Assembly (NCBI GenBank): GCA_019694455.1
Contig: JAIBBY010000013.1
Span: 37,344 to 101,343, forward strand
Direction: 5' to 3'
From: Pirellulales bacterium
GTDB lineage: Bacteria > Planctomycetota > Planctomycetia > Pirellulales > JAEUIK01
DNA length: 64,000 nt
In this document: one piece after another, positions 53,868 to 62,911 of the stretch
Layout of the letters: every line of letters begins with the position of its first letter
Position numbering within the stretch: the stretch's first letter is position 1
Position numbers and translations under genes: made by a program
The notes under the pieces: model-generated
Database searches by the model: none
Seen by the model: only the letters and a program-made list of their open reading frames with translations
Told to the model about the DNA's origin: nothing

Positions 53868-54480
53868 CGGCTTCCAAATGGTAGATGGCCAAATGCTTGC
53901 CGTCGGGATCGAATAGCTCGCGCACCGCAAATTCGCCCGTCACCGTGACCGGACGAATCGAATACTCCGCGGTTTTGCCGGGCTTCATATCGACCACAAT
54001 GCAGTCGTAGAGCGCGGCGCCGGGACCAAAACAACACTCCATGTTGTCGCGGACCAACACAAACTGCTTGATGCCGGTTTGCTGAAAGCTGGGGAGGATG
54101 AAACCGCGAATCTTGATCTTCGAGTCCACCAGCTTTTCGATCTCGGGCGTGAGCATCTTGCGATAGAACGGATCGCCCTTGACGATGTCGAACTTGATGG
54201 CGTCGAAGTCGATGTCGCGCGGCTTCTGATTGGCGGCGGGCTTGGCCGGCGGCGGTTTGATGTCGGCCAGCCGATCGCTCGCCACTGGCCGAGGCTCGCC
54301 ATGCGTCGGAATTTTGGTCGTCGGCAGGGCGGCGGCGGGCGAGTCGCTCGCCGCGTCAGGCGCCACAGCATCCGCCATCACAGGGCGCTGCGTTTCAACG
54401 CGCTCGGTGGTCTGGTCGCAGCCGGCGAGAATCGCCGTAAGCAGGACCAGCAGACATTGAGCCACGGCGACATGCTTCAT
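53854..54480 (-). CDS. DUF3299 lipoprotein with CCFG motif
   Basis: A 208-residue lipoprotein (lipobox LTAILAGC, Cys 21) with a low-complexity linker of about 65 residues and a C-terminal DUF3299 domain: KIKIRGFILPSFQQTGIKQFVLVRDNMECCFGPG (CCFG at about 149-152) and VTGEFAVRELFDPDGKHLAIYHLEADAV. It overlaps the previous gene by ATGA (54477-54480) and the next gene by 14 bases, so the genes are tightly coupled. In gammaproteobacteria DUF3299 proteins occur beside MacB-like ABC genes in zinc-regulated loci (recalled, not searched). A metal role is therefore inferred from motif and context. Confidence 0.82.
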   Translation of the reverse strand: MKHVAVAQCLLVLLTAILAGCDQTTERVETQRPVMADAVAPDAASDSPAAALPTTKIPTHGEPRPVASDRLADIKPPPAKPAANQKPRDIDFDAIKFDIVKGDPFYRKMLTPEIEKLVDSKIKIRGFILPSFQQTGIKQFVLVRDNMECCFGPGAALYDCIVVDMKPGKTAEYSIRPVTVTGEFAVRELFDPDGKHLAIYHLEADAVQ

Positions 54481-55154
54481 TTCGCATAGTCCGCTTCGAG
54501 ATGATAGAGCACGCCGCCGAGATTGTCGGAGGCTTGATCGGGACGCACGCGAAACGTGCCGGCGAGGCCGCGCACCGCCAGTGAATAATCGAGCGACAGC
54601 GGCTCTTTGAGACGCACCTGGATCATGTCGGTGAGCTTGGGCGTGGGACCGCCAAAGCAGCAGGTGCCGCGATCGCGACAGAGCACAAAGTCGCGAATCT
54701 CGGTCTTCTGCACGCCGGGATACATGAAGCCCTTGATGAAGACGCGCTTGCCATCCAGCAGACGCGCCGCCGCTGGCACGGCGTCTCTGGAGGCGCCGTC
54801 TTCGGGTTGCAACTGCGAATACGAAATACGCTGGTAACCCTCGGGCACTTCGGTGAAATAAACGTAGACCAGAAATGCCGAACCCGCGCCCCAAAAGGCG
54901 ATCGACAGAAACATGCCGGCCACGGCCAGCTTGCGACCGGTGAATTCGGTAGGGGCTGTTCGAATGCGATGCAGCGCCACTACGCCCAGCGCAACGCCAA
55001 ATACAGCGATCAGCCCGAAATAGAAGCTAAAGAAGCACAAGAACGACAGCGCTCCGGCCACCAGGCTGGCGACGGCCGCCGACGACAGAGCGCGATAGTC
55101 ATCTTGGCTGGCCAGGTCGCCGGCAGTGACTGACTTGTCGATGGCTAGTGACAT
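54477..55154 (-). CDS. DUF4190-type membrane + DUF3299 protein with CCFG motif
   Basis: A 225-residue membrane protein. Two membrane segments come first (VASLVAGALSFLCFFSFYFGLIAVFGVALGVVAL, then LAVAGMFLSIAFWGAGSAFLVYVYF), like DUF4190, followed by an extracytoplasmic DUF3299 domain: RVFIKGFMYPGVQKTEIRDFVLCRDRGTCCFGGPTPKLTDMIQVRL with CCFGG at residues 165-169, and GGVLYHLEADYAK at the end, matching the tail of the lipoprotein paralogue. It lies fourth in the six-gene operon, 27 bases after the CPFC membrane protein. The pair of DUF3299 proteins, one anchored by helices and one by lipid, suggests partners in one complex. Confidence 0.82.
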   Translation of the reverse strand: MSLAIDKSVTAGDLASQDDYRALSSAAVASLVAGALSFLCFFSFYFGLIAVFGVALGVVALHRIRTAPTEFTGRKLAVAGMFLSIAFWGAGSAFLVYVYFTEVPEGYQRISYSQLQPEDGASRDAVPAAARLLDGKRVFIKGFMYPGVQKTEIRDFVLCRDRGTCCFGGPTPKLTDMIQVRLKEPLSLDYSLAVRGLAGTFRVRPDQASDNLGGVLYHLEADYAK

Positions 55155-55181
55155 ACGGAAATAGCTCGCAGGCCGCTCAAG

Positions 55182-56786
55182 TTACGCGTTCGACTCGCGA
55201 CTTCCGCCGCGAAGCACCACTAAGAAGATTCCCAACAGCAACACGCCCGCCGCGAGCGGCACGATGACCACGAGCCAGCGTGGGGTGGAGGCGAAGCGCG
55301 GTGGATCGACCAAGGGATCGCTAGCGGCGGCCGACACGCGGGCAGCCTCGACTTCGTCGGGGGATTGCGCCAACTTGGATTCGCCGGCGTCGTCGCTCGG
55401 CTCCGCTGGGTCAGCAGTATCAGCAACGGCGACGGGCGACGCGGCGGCGGGGTCTTCTTCCGCTTCGTCCATCGCCACGACATCGGCAGGCGCTTCTGAT
55501 TCGGATGGTGTTTCGCTGGTGGCTGTGTCGGCCAGTTGTTCATCGGCGGCCGGCGCTGCTTCCACCGGTTGGCTGTCGTTGGTCGAATCGCCAGCGCCGT
55601 CCGGCGGGGGCACCGGGGTCGGCACCGAACCGGCGAACGGGAACGCGGAACTCGCCCGCTTCACCGCCTCGGGATCGATCTTGGCCAGTTCTTCCAGATG
55701 CGTCTTGGCCTCTGGCAGTGGCGAGGCCTTGAGGAAGTTCACCACTGGCACACGCACCCAACTGGTGTCTTCGTTGGCGTTTTTGAATAGCGCGACCAAT
55801 CGATCGGTAGCTTTCCAATCTTCCCAGCGGGCCAGGTCGGGGATGACGAGATCGGCCAGTTCAGGACGGTCGAGCATGTACTCGAGCGCTTCGACTAATC
55901 GCTCCTTGGGAATGGCGCTTTCCTCTTGCCCATGAAAGCGAATCGCCATGATCGCGGCATAGGTGTCGGTGTATTCGCTCTTGGCGTTCTTGAGGAATTG
56001 ATCTTCGATGAGCGGCAGGCCGTCGGCGCCGGCTAGCGTGAGGTAGCAGGCAATCACGGCGTTGAGCGCCGACTTGGCGTCGCGATTGTCGGACTTGATA
56101 ATTTCCTCGAGCATCGGCAGGTCGTCCTTGCCGCCGCAAACGCCGAGCATGGTGAGGTACAACCCGCGCCGGCTGGGAGGCACTTCCGGCTTGTTGATGA
56201 AGCTCACCAACTTGTCGTGGTCCATTCGCTCGCGCAGGGCCTTCACCTCGGCATAAGGCGCTTTGGCGAACTCGTCGTAGGCGTCGCGGGCCAGCATCTC
56301 TTCCGAGTTTTCCAGAAATTGCAGAAAGAAGGCGAGCCGGTCGGGGCCGCTCTCGGGCAAACCGGGGAGCTTGGCCACATAGTCGACGGCGGCGTCGGTG
56401 AGGGCGACCGGCACGTTCCAAACAACTTCTGGGCTGTCGACGCCCATGATGAGAAACGGCTTGCCCAACTCGTCCTGACCAAAGTAGGTGACTTCAATTT
56501 CTTTCTTGTCGCCGATCAGGTCTTGTCCTTTGAGGACGGTGACGATTTCGAACTTGGCTTTGCTGTCGGTAATGACCGGTGGTTGCCCCGGTTCGGCCGC
56601 GGGGGCGGCCGCTGGCAGCGCTTTCAGGTGGGCGACGACGGCGGCACTGGCGCCTTTCATCTCCTCGCCGAACGTGACCGACACCGCGCTGCAAAAGGGG
56701 CACGCGCGGGCGAGTTGCGGACCCAGGCCAATCGCCGCAAGGAGCAAGAGCGCGAGACAACGGCGGATGGCGGGAGATGCGTGCAT
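55182..56786 (-). CDS. Membrane-anchored helical-repeat protein with CPFC motif, paralogue A
   Basis: A 534-residue protein, third in the operon. ATG 56786 (AGGA upstream) gives a signal peptide MHASPAIRRCLALLLLAAIGLG and the mature start RACPFCSAVSVTFGEEM (CPFC at 29-32). Residues about 35-420 are helical with HEAT-like units (LPMLEEIIKSDNRDAKSALNAVIACYLTLAG). Residues about 420-500 are Ala/Pro/Glu/Asp-rich and disordered, and the C-terminus is a membrane anchor, RWLVVIVPLAAGVLLLGIFLVVL. Paralogous to the last gene of the operon. The acidic tail and anchor would hold the helical part at the membrane near the permease. Function unknown. Confidence 0.75.
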   Translation of the reverse strand: MHASPAIRRCLALLLLAAIGLGPQLARACPFCSAVSVTFGEEMKGASAAVVAHLKALPAAAPAAEPGQPPVITDSKAKFEIVTVLKGQDLIGDKKEIEVTYFGQDELGKPFLIMGVDSPEVVWNVPVALTDAAVDYVAKLPGLPESGPDRLAFFLQFLENSEEMLARDAYDEFAKAPYAEVKALRERMDHDKLVSFINKPEVPPSRRGLYLTMLGVCGGKDDLPMLEEIIKSDNRDAKSALNAVIACYLTLAGADGLPLIEDQFLKNAKSEYTDTYAAIMAIRFHGQEESAIPKERLVEALEYMLDRPELADLVIPDLARWEDWKATDRLVALFKNANEDTSWVRVPVVNFLKASPLPEAKTHLEELAKIDPEAVKRASSAFPFAGSVPTPVPPPDGAGDSTNDSQPVEAAPAADEQLADTATSETPSESEAPADVVAMDEAEEDPAAASPVAVADTADPAEPSDDAGESKLAQSPDEVEAARVSAAASDPLVDPPRFASTPRWLVVIVPLAAGVLLLGIFLVVLRGGSRESNA

Positions 56787-56904
56787 GGGTATGTCCTGAA
56801 ATAGCGGTCGGTCGAGGCAAGGCGCGTGCGGCGGCGCCAATTCGCGGTCTCTATATTTTCGGTCAGCCTTGTGGATAGGACAAGGCACGGATTTGTACAA
56901 ACCG

Positions 56905-58227
56905 TTAAGGCCGATCCGACAAGGCTTTGGCCACGTCGGTGCGATATGCGGCCAGGCTGGGCAAAAAACCGGCCAGCGCGGCGAGGATGACCAGCGCCGG
57001 GATCAGGATCAATTCGGCGCGTTCAAATTGCAACAGGCCAATCGAAACGCCGGTGTGCGACTCGACAACGGGATCCAACAGTTTGATCAAACCATGCCCT
57101 AGCGCCAGGCCGGCTAATCCTCCGCCCAGCGCCAGGAGAATCGACTCCAGCAAGATGATCGACATCACGGTGCCGCGGCGGGCGCCAAGCGCGCGCATGA
57201 CAGCGATATCGTGGCGACGGTCGTTCATCGAGTTGTAAATACCGACCAGAATGCCAATGCCGGCCACGACGACGACCAGACTGGCAAGCACCAGCAGGAT
57301 CCACTGCAAATTGCCCACGATGCCTTCGAACAACATTTCGACCTCGCGAATCGGCAGCACCGCCTGCGCGACCGGCTCTTTGTTGATCGAACGCGGCAGG
57401 CCCATGCCGGCTATCGGGGTTGAGGTGCGAATCAGGATGGCGGTCACCTCGCGCTGATCTTCTGGCAGCGGTTCGTGGTGATGGTGATCGTGGTCATGAC
57501 CGTGGTGATCGTGATGGTGGTGGGCATGGGATTCGCCAGCGGCGCTTGCTTCCCCGGCTGGCTTTTCATGTTCCTTGGCGTGCCCCTCCAGCAGATAGAA
57601 GCCTTCGATGTTGATGAACAGCGCGCGGTCGTTGGGCGTGCCAGTGGGCGCCAGGATGCCGACGACTTTGAACGGTTCATGCTTGTGGCCGTCTCCCTCC
57701 TCGGTGACGCCGTGCGTGGGCTCAAAGGTGTCGCCGAGTTTGAGGCCGGTGCGGCGGGCGACCACGGCGCCGATGACCGCGCCAAAATAATCGCGACGTT
57801 TGAAGACGTTCCCCGCGGTGAAGCGATACGGCTTGCCGGGACCGTATTCCAACTTGGTGAACAGGTCTTGCGTGGTGCCAACGACGCGAAAGCCCTCGTA
57901 GTTGTCCCCCAGGCAATACGGAATCGCCACGGCGACATAGGGGGCGTACTTGCCTTCGGTGAATTCCTTGTAGTAGGTCCAAGGGATGTTCTCGATCGGC
58001 GTGCTGAGGTGATACACCGTATTGAGAACTAGCTGCAGCTTGCCCCCCTTGGCGCCGACGATGATGTTGTAGCCGTGCGCCGCCTGCGAAAACGATTGCC
58101 GCACCACGCCCAGGATGACGAGCACGGCGATCACCAGCGCCACGCCCAGCGCCATCGACAAGGCGGTGAGGCTCGAAGCCAACAGCCGCTGCTGAATGCT
58201 ACGCAGGGCGATCTTCCAAAGACTCAT
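56905..58227 (-). CDS. FtsX/MacB-like ABC transporter permease with His-rich loop
   Basis: A 440-residue permease of the LolC/MacB/FtsX type with four membrane segments: one N-terminal (SSLTALSMALGVALVIAVLVILG), then a large periplasmic MacB-like core (residues about 45-300), then three C-terminal segments (WILLVLASLVVVVAGIGILVGI, VMSIILLESILLALGGGLAGLALG, LILIPALVILAALAGFLPSLAA). Within the core a His-rich stretch (residues 234-251, DNA about 57475-57528) contains 13 His in 18 residues, with two more HxxxH-type clusters nearby (GDGHKHE, EGHAKEHEK). Such stretches bind Zn, Ni or Cu. ATG 58227 is the natural start (MSLWKIALRS); the longer frame is spurious. The ATPase gene lies 41 bases upstream. 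Confidence 0.88.
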   Translation of the reverse strand: MSLWKIALRSIQQRLLASSLTALSMALGVALVIAVLVILGVVRQSFSQAAHGYNIIVGAKGGKLQLVLNTVYHLSTPIENIPWTYYKEFTEGKYAPYVAVAIPYCLGDNYEGFRVVGTTQDLFTKLEYGPGKPYRFTAGNVFKRRDYFGAVIGAVVARRTGLKLGDTFEPTHGVTEEGDGHKHEPFKVVGILAPTGTPNDRALFINIEGFYLLEGHAKEHEKPAGEASAAGESHAHHHHDHHGHDHDHHHHEPLPEDQREVTAILIRTSTPIAGMGLPRSINKEPVAQAVLPIREVEMLFEGIVGNLQWILLVLASLVVVVAGIGILVGIYNSMNDRRHDIAVMRALGARRGTVMSIILLESILLALGGGLAGLALGHGLIKLLDPVVESHTGVSIGLLQFERAELILIPALVILAALAGFLPSLAAYRTDVAKALSDRP

Positions 58228-58268
58228 GCGGTGGCCAATCGGATCGGATGGTTCAGGGGGGCGTCGCG

Positions 58269-58955
58269 CTAGGCGACGTGCTGCGCCGCGGCGGGCACTG
58301 CCAGATTGATTTGTTCGAGATGCTCGAGGCGATCGAACTGATGGGCGACTTCCGAGGCGTGGGTGACCAACACCAGCGAGATGCCTTCCTCGCGGCAAGT
58401 GTCGCGGACCAGATCGACGATTTGCTGCTGGTGCATGGCGTCGACATTCGCGGTCGGCTCGTCGGCCAGCATCAGCTTCGGCCGATTGGCCAGCGCTCGG
58501 GCGACCGCCACGCGCTGCTGTTCTCCAACCGAAAGCATGTTGGGCTTGTGGGTCAAGCGATGACTCAGGCCAACGCGCTGCAATAGCCGGAGCGCGCGAT
58601 CCCGATCGGCGCGGCCCCGCGCGAACGACATGCCGAGCAGCACGTTTTCTAGCGCGGTGAAGGCGGGGAGCAGATTGAAGGTTTGAAAGACATAGCCAAT
58701 GTTGGCCGCGCGAAAACGATCCATCGCCGCTTCGCCCAGGCGGGTAATCTCCATGCCGGCGATATGGATGGCACCCGAGTCGGGCCGGCTGATCCCGGCA
58801 ATCAGGTGCAAGAGCGTGGTCTTGCCGCAGCCTGAGCGGCCGACCAGGGCAATCTGTTCGCCAGCGGCGACCTCAAAAGCGGGGATTTCCAAGATGGGCA
58901 GTCGCTCGCCGGAAGGCTCGACAAACGACTTTTTGAGGTCGGCGATTTGCAGCAT
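58269..58955 (-). CDS. ABC transporter ATP-binding protein, LolD/MacB type
   Basis: A 228-residue ATPase, first gene of the six-gene operon, which pairs with the FtsX-like permease. Walker A LVGRSGCGKTTLLH, Q-loop GYVFQTFNLLPAFTALENV (LolD-like), signature MLSVGEQQRVAVARAL, Walker B LMLADEPTANVDAMH, switch His VLVTHASE. All key residues are intact. LolD/MacB-type ATPases usually act in mechanotransmission or lipoprotein release rather than classical import; here the His-rich permease suggests a metal-related task. A 489-base gap to the divergent DeoR gene contains probable promoters. Confidence 0.93.
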   Translation of the reverse strand: MLQIADLKKSFVEPSGERLPILEIPAFEVAAGEQIALVGRSGCGKTTLLHLIAGISRPDSGAIHIAGMEITRLGEAAMDRFRAANIGYVFQTFNLLPAFTALENVLLGMSFARGRADRDRALRLLQRVGLSHRLTHKPNMLSVGEQQRVAVARALANRPKLMLADEPTANVDAMHQQQIVDLVRDTCREEGISLVLVTHASEVAHQFDRLEHLEQINLAVPAAAQHVA

Positions 58956-59444
58956 TGGTGGAGGCGCCCATTCCGTGCGGGAGAAGCAGAAAACTTATCA
59001 GTTTGCGGCAGAGGCAGTAAGCCAAGTCGCAGGCGGCGGTGCGCGCGCAAGCGAGCGTAGTCGTTACTACGCGGCGCGGGCGGGAGGGTTCGCTGGTGGC
59101 GATCCGCTGCGCGAATTCTGTCACTTGCCTCGGGTGAAGACTGCAATTCGGCTAACAGGGGGGGGTGTTCTCCGAAAACATATCCGCTGCGTGCCTGTCA
59201 TGATTGCGACAATTATGACATAAGTCGTTTTACAAAAGCGACTAAAGAACACAGCTACGCAACATTTCCGGGTCAATCGAAATCGGAGTTTTCGGAATCG
59301 GTCTCCGAATTCAGATGGGGCGAAATGCCCCGAAATGATGGCGATACCCTGCCAACCAATGGCATGATTCGGCGACCATTGTGCATATTTAATGATAGAT
59401 TATGATTGAATCCATTCATCCACATGCGCACAATCAGGAGGACG
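58956..59444. promoter_or_regulatory. Divergent control region between ABC operon and BMC operon
   Basis: A 489-base gap serving the minus-strand ABC operon and the plus-strand DeoR/BMC operon. It holds an imperfect inverted repeat at 59196-59220 (TGTCATGATT and AATTATGACA around GCGAC) and a second hairpin at 59223-59243 (AGTCGTTTT facing AAAAGCGACT). Both are A/T-rich and fit DeoR-type or other operator sites. I see no coding frame. Confidence 0.5.
59196..59220. promoter_or_regulatory. Candidate operator, 10-bp inverted repeat
   Basis: TGTCATGATT (59196-59205) and AATTATGACA (59211-59220) pair at nine of ten positions with a five-base GCGAC centre. It lies 225 bases before the DeoR-type start and could be the binding site of that regulator, or of a regulator of the ABC operon. 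Confidence 0.4.
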
Positions 59445-60299
59445 ATGAGTGCCACGGCAACACGCTGGAGCGAAGGATATCGCGCGATGATCGCCGAGCA
59501 GCGTCGAAACCGGCTGGTCGAGCTGATTCGCACACGCGGTTTTGCGGCCCTGCCCGACTTGGCCGAACAGCTACAGGTAAGCGAATCGACGATTCGGCGT
59601 GACCTAGACTTGTTGGAAGAATTGGGCACGGCGAAGCGGACGCATGGGGGGGTGTTCTATACCGGACAGACCCCCAAGCTGCCCCACTTCGACGAGCGCC
59701 AACCCCAGCAATGGGACAAGAAGAAGTCGATTGCCCGCCGCGCGGTTGAGCTGATCCAGCCGGGAGACACGGTGCTTCTGGATGGCGGCACAACCACCTA
59801 CGAGGTCGCCCGCCTGCTCGTGGGACGTGCCCTGCAAGTGGTGACAAATTCGCTGCCCGTGGCGAATTTGTTCGCGTCTGATCCAACGACCGACCTGATG
59901 TTCGTGGGTGGCTACATTTACCCGCGCACCGGGGTGGCGTTGGGTCCGCACGCCGATCGCATGCTGGCCGAGGTCAGCGTGCGGCGCACGGTGCTCAGCG
60001 CGGGGGGCGTCACGGAACGAGGCTTTTACAACAACAACGTGCTGTTGGTCGAAACCGAACGCGCCATGATGCGCGCCGCCGACGAGGTGATTGTGGTCGC
60101 CGATTCCAGCAAGTTTGGGCATCAGAGCATCGCCTTTTTGTGCGAGTTGAACCAGGTGGATCATCTGGTGGTGGATGCCGACATCAGCGCTGAGTGTCGG
60201 CAGCAGTTTGAGCGAGCGGGCGCCAAACTGCTCATCGCGGAAGCCGCGCCGGCGACGCCAACCAACAACGAAAACAACGTAGCGCGGAAAACTTCTTGA
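59445..60299 (+). CDS. DeoR/GlpR-family transcriptional regulator of the BMC locus
   Basis: A 284-residue regulator with an N-terminal DeoR helix-turn-helix ([21 protein letters not shown] and [20 protein letters not shown], then THGG) and a sugar-phosphate-binding DeoRC domain ([71 protein letters not shown]). It probably represses the microcompartment operon until a sugar phosphate binds. AGGAGG lies three bases before ATG 59445, rather close; ATG 59487 is the alternative. Its stop overlaps the pduL start by one base (TGATG). Confidence 0.88.
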   Translation: MSATATRWSEGYRAMIAEQRRNRLVELIRTRGFAALPDLAEQLQVSESTIRRDLDLLEELGTAKRTHGGVFYTGQTPKLPHFDERQPQQWDKKKSIARRAVELIQPGDTVLLDGGTTTYEVARLLVGRALQVVTNSLPVANLFASDPTTDLMFVGGYIYPRTGVALGPHADRMLAEVSVRRTVLSAGGVTERGFYNNNVLLVETERAMMRAADEVIVVADSSKFGHQSIAFLCELNQVDHLVVDADISAECRQQFERAGAKLLIAEAAPATPTNNENNVARKTS

Positions 60300-60976
60300 T
60301 GAACGCCAGCGCCGCCTTGGATCGAAGCACGATCGAGCGGATTGTGCGCGACGTGGTCGCGCGACAATGGAGCTTTGACGCCGCGCCGCGCGCCGACCAG
60401 CCTGGCAAACTGATCGTGAGCATCTCCGCGCGGCATTGCCATTTGACCGACGAGCACGTCGAGATCTTGTTTGGCGCGGGCGCGAAACTGACGCCCATGA
60501 AGGAACTGTATCAAGACGGCTTTTACGCGGCGGAAGAGACGGTGATGGTGGTCGGCCCGCGGCGGCGGATGTTGCCGCAGGTGCGCGTGCTGGGACCGAC
60601 CCGGCCGCAGAGCCAGGTCGAACTGGCGTTCACCGATGCGATTTCGCTGGGCATCGAAGCGCCGGTGCGGGCCAGCGGCAAGATCGAAGGCACGCCCGGC
60701 TGCGTGCTGGTGGGACCGAAGGGCGTGGTGGAGCTGCGGCAAGGGGTGATCCGCGCCGAGCGGCACGTGCACATGAACCTGGCCGACGCCGCGCGTTACG
60801 GCGTGAGGAACGGCGAACGGATGAGTTTGCGGATTCAATCGTCGTGCGGCGCCACGCTGCACGATCTGCTGGTGCGCGCCGACGCCACCAGCAAGCTGGA
60901 GGTGCATCTCGACACCGACGAAGGGAACGCGATCGATCTGGATCACGCGGCCAGCGTCGAGCTGGTGCGGCAATAG
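60299..60976 (+). CDS. pduL: Phosphate propanoyltransferase PduL, BMC-associated
   Basis: A 225-residue PduL-type phosphotransacylase, swapping CoA for phosphate on acyl-CoA. Zinc-site and family motifs: [59 protein letters not shown]. The first 25 residues ([20 protein letters not shown]) form an amphipathic helix before the core and could be an encapsulation peptide that targets the enzyme into the shell. Its acyl-phosphate product would feed acetate kinase, encoded three genes downstream. Start ATG 60299 overlaps the regulator's TGA by one base. Confidence 0.93.
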   Translation: MNASAALDRSTIERIVRDVVARQWSFDAAPRADQPGKLIVSISARHCHLTDEHVEILFGAGAKLTPMKELYQDGFYAAEETVMVVGPRRRMLPQVRVLGPTRPQSQVELAFTDAISLGIEAPVRASGKIEGTPGCVLVGPKGVVELRQGVIRAERHVHMNLADAARYGVRNGERMSLRIQSSCGATLHDLLVRADATSKLEVHLDTDEGNAIDLDHAASVELVRQ

Positions 60977-61041
60977 AGCATTGTGGATTTCATGCCCGGG
61001 CGACCGGGAATGTTGTTTCTTGTTTACTTGGAGAGATTTCC

Positions 61042-61347
61042 ATGGCACGAACGATGGAAGCGCTCGGCATGATCGAGACCAAGGGGTTCATCACCCTGGT
61101 CGAGGCGAGCGACGCGATGATGAAGGCGGCCAACGTCGAGTTTCTCGGCTGGCAGAAAATTGGCAGCGGGTTATGCACCGCGTTTGTCACGGGCGATGTG
61201 GCGGCGGTGAAGGCCGCAACCGACGCCGGCGCGGCGGCGGCGAGTCGCATTGGCGAAGTGATCGCCGTGCAGGTCATTCCTCGTCCGCACGACGACATGC
61301 TGGGCGTGCTGCCGATGGGCGCGCAAAAGGCCGCGGCGCTCAATTGA
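61042..61347 (+). CDS. BMC-H shell protein (PduA-like)
   Basis: A 101-residue single-BMC-domain hexameric shell protein. [26 protein letters not shown], the pore-loop [29 protein letters not shown] and [15 protein letters not shown] match the PduA/CcmK family, with the GSG pore motif. It forms the hexagonal facets of the organelle. GGAGAG lies eight bases before the ATG. It is followed by a second BMC-H gene with a different pore sequence, so mixed facets are likely. Confidence 0.95.
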   Translation: MARTMEALGMIETKGFITLVEASDAMMKAANVEFLGWQKIGSGLCTAFVTGDVAAVKAATDAGAAAASRIGEVIAVQVIPRPHDDMLGVLPMGAQKAAALN

Positions 61348-61410
61348 CGCTGTCGAGCAAGTCGCTTTCTCACATCAATTTGAACCACTAATCAATAAAG
61401 GCTGATTCCC

Positions 61411-61680
61411 ATGCAAGACGCGATCGGATTGATCGAAACCAAGGGTCTGGTGGCGCTGGTCGAAGCGACCGATGCCATGGCCAAGGCCGCGAACGTGCAG
61501 ATCTTGAAGCAGGTGCAAATCGGCGGCGCCTACGTCACCACCATCGTCAAAGGCGATGTGGGCAGCGTGCGGGCGGCGGTCGAGGCGGGCGCCGCGGCGG
61601 CCTCGCAATTGGGCGAACTGGTCGGCAGCCATGTGATTTCGCGTCCGGCCGACGGATTGCGCGCCGCGTACCTCAGCTAG
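61411..61680 (+). CDS. BMC-H shell protein, second type
   Basis: An 89-residue shell protein: MQDAIGLIETKGLVALVEATDAMAKAAN, then VQIGGAYVTTIVKGDVGSVRAAVEAGAAAA, and VISRPADGLRAA. It is shorter than the first BMC-H, ending soon after the domain, and its pore motif is GGA instead of GSG, implying a differently sized or charged pore. It lies 63 bases downstream of the first shell gene. Confidence 0.95.
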   Translation: MQDAIGLIETKGLVALVEATDAMAKAANVQILKQVQIGGAYVTTIVKGDVGSVRAAVEAGAAAASQLGELVGSHVISRPADGLRAAYLS

Positions 61681-61713
61681 GAAGTTCTTTCCACAGGAAG
61701 TGGCAACGCAGCG

Positions 61714-62898
61714 ATGAAGATTTTGGTCGCCAATCTCGGTTCGACGAGCTTCAAGTACCGGCTGTTCGACATGGCCGACGAGCGTCAACTGGCGCGCGGC
61801 GGCATCGAGCGGGTCGGTCAGGGAGAAGGTCGTTCGTTCGTCGAAATTGGCGGTCGCGCGAAGGAAGAGCACGGCAAGGTGGCCGACCATGCGATGGCGG
61901 TGAGGCGTTGCCTGGAGCAACTCACCGATCCAGAGATGGGTTGCCTTCGCGACGCGAGCGAGGTGGCGGCCATTGGCTTCAAGGCGGTGCATCCCGGATC
62001 GGACGCGGCGGTGGTCCGCGTGACGAGCGAGGTGTTGGCCGCCATGGAGGCGATGAACGAAGCCGCGCCGGCGCACAACCCGCCGTATGTGGCGGCGATG
62101 CGCCTGCTGAGCGAGCGACTGCCCGAGATTCCGCTGGTGGCGGCGTTTGAGACCGGCTTTCATCAGACGATTCCGGATCGCAATCGCTACTACGGCGCGC
62201 CACTGGAGTGGTCGACCGAGCACCACATTCGTCGCTATGGCTTCCACGGCGCGAGTCATCGCTTTATCGCCACGCGCATGGCCGAGTTGTTGGGCGCGGG
62301 ACGGCGGATCATTTCTTGCCACCTGGGCGGCTCCAGTTCGCTGTGCGCCATCCGGGACGGCAAGAGCATGGCCACCAGCTTAGGGATGAGCCCGCAATCT
62401 GGCGTGCTGCACAACAACCGCGTGGGAGACTTTGACCCCTTCGCGCTGCCGGCGCTGATGAAGGCGACCGGCAAATCGCTGACGGAACTGCTCGACGACC
62501 TGGCGCGCCGCGGCGGCCTGCTGGGACTGAGCGGCGCCAGTGGCGACGTGCGCGACCTGGAGCAGGCGGCCGACGCTGGAGACCAGCGCGCGCGATTGGC
62601 GCTCGCGGTGTTCGTTGGCGATGTGCGGCGCTATTTGGGGGCCTACCTGGTGGAGCTAGGAGGCGCCGACGCGATTGTGTTCACCGGCGGCATTGGCGAG
62701 AACGGCGCGCGGACGCGCACGGCGGTTTGCGACGGACTGGGTGAGCTGGGGATTGAACTCGACGCCGAGCGCAACGCGGCCGCCCAGGGAGAGTGCCGTG
62801 TGAGCGCCGCTGCCAGCCGCATTGCCGTGTGGGTGGTGCCCGCCAACGAAGAGTTGATCGTCGCCCGCCAAACGCGCGACTGTCTGCAAACCCTGTAG
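61714..62898 (+). CDS. ackA: Acetate/propionate kinase in BMC operon
   Basis: A 394-residue kinase making ATP from acyl phosphate. Motifs: [19 protein letters not shown] (N-terminal ATPase motif), [28 protein letters not shown] in split form, [49 protein letters not shown] (phosphate and substrate) and [21 protein letters not shown] (nucleotide). In this operon it likely converts the acyl phosphate made by PduL. It lies 33 bases after the second BMC-H gene. Confidence 0.94.
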   Translation: MKILVANLGSTSFKYRLFDMADERQLARGGIERVGQGEGRSFVEIGGRAKEEHGKVADHAMAVRRCLEQLTDPEMGCLRDASEVAAIGFKAVHPGSDAAVVRVTSEVLAAMEAMNEAAPAHNPPYVAAMRLLSERLPEIPLVAAFETGFHQTIPDRNRYYGAPLEWSTEHHIRRYGFHGASHRFIATRMAELLGAGRRIISCHLGGSSSLCAIRDGKSMATSLGMSPQSGVLHNNRVGDFDPFALPALMKATGKSLTELLDDLARRGGLLGLSGASGDVRDLEQAADAGDQRARLALAVFVGDVRRYLGAYLVELGGADAIVFTGGIGENGARTRTAVCDGLGELGIELDAERNAAAQGECRVSAAASRIAVWVVPANEELIVARQTRDCLQTL

Positions 62899-62911
62899 AG
62901 GATTTTGTGCC

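Noticed and set aside
41510..59300. Shared 14-mer CGGAGTTTTCGGAA near 41.52 kb and 59.29 kb
   Set aside because: Matches of that length are expected by chance in 64 kb, and the flanks differ.
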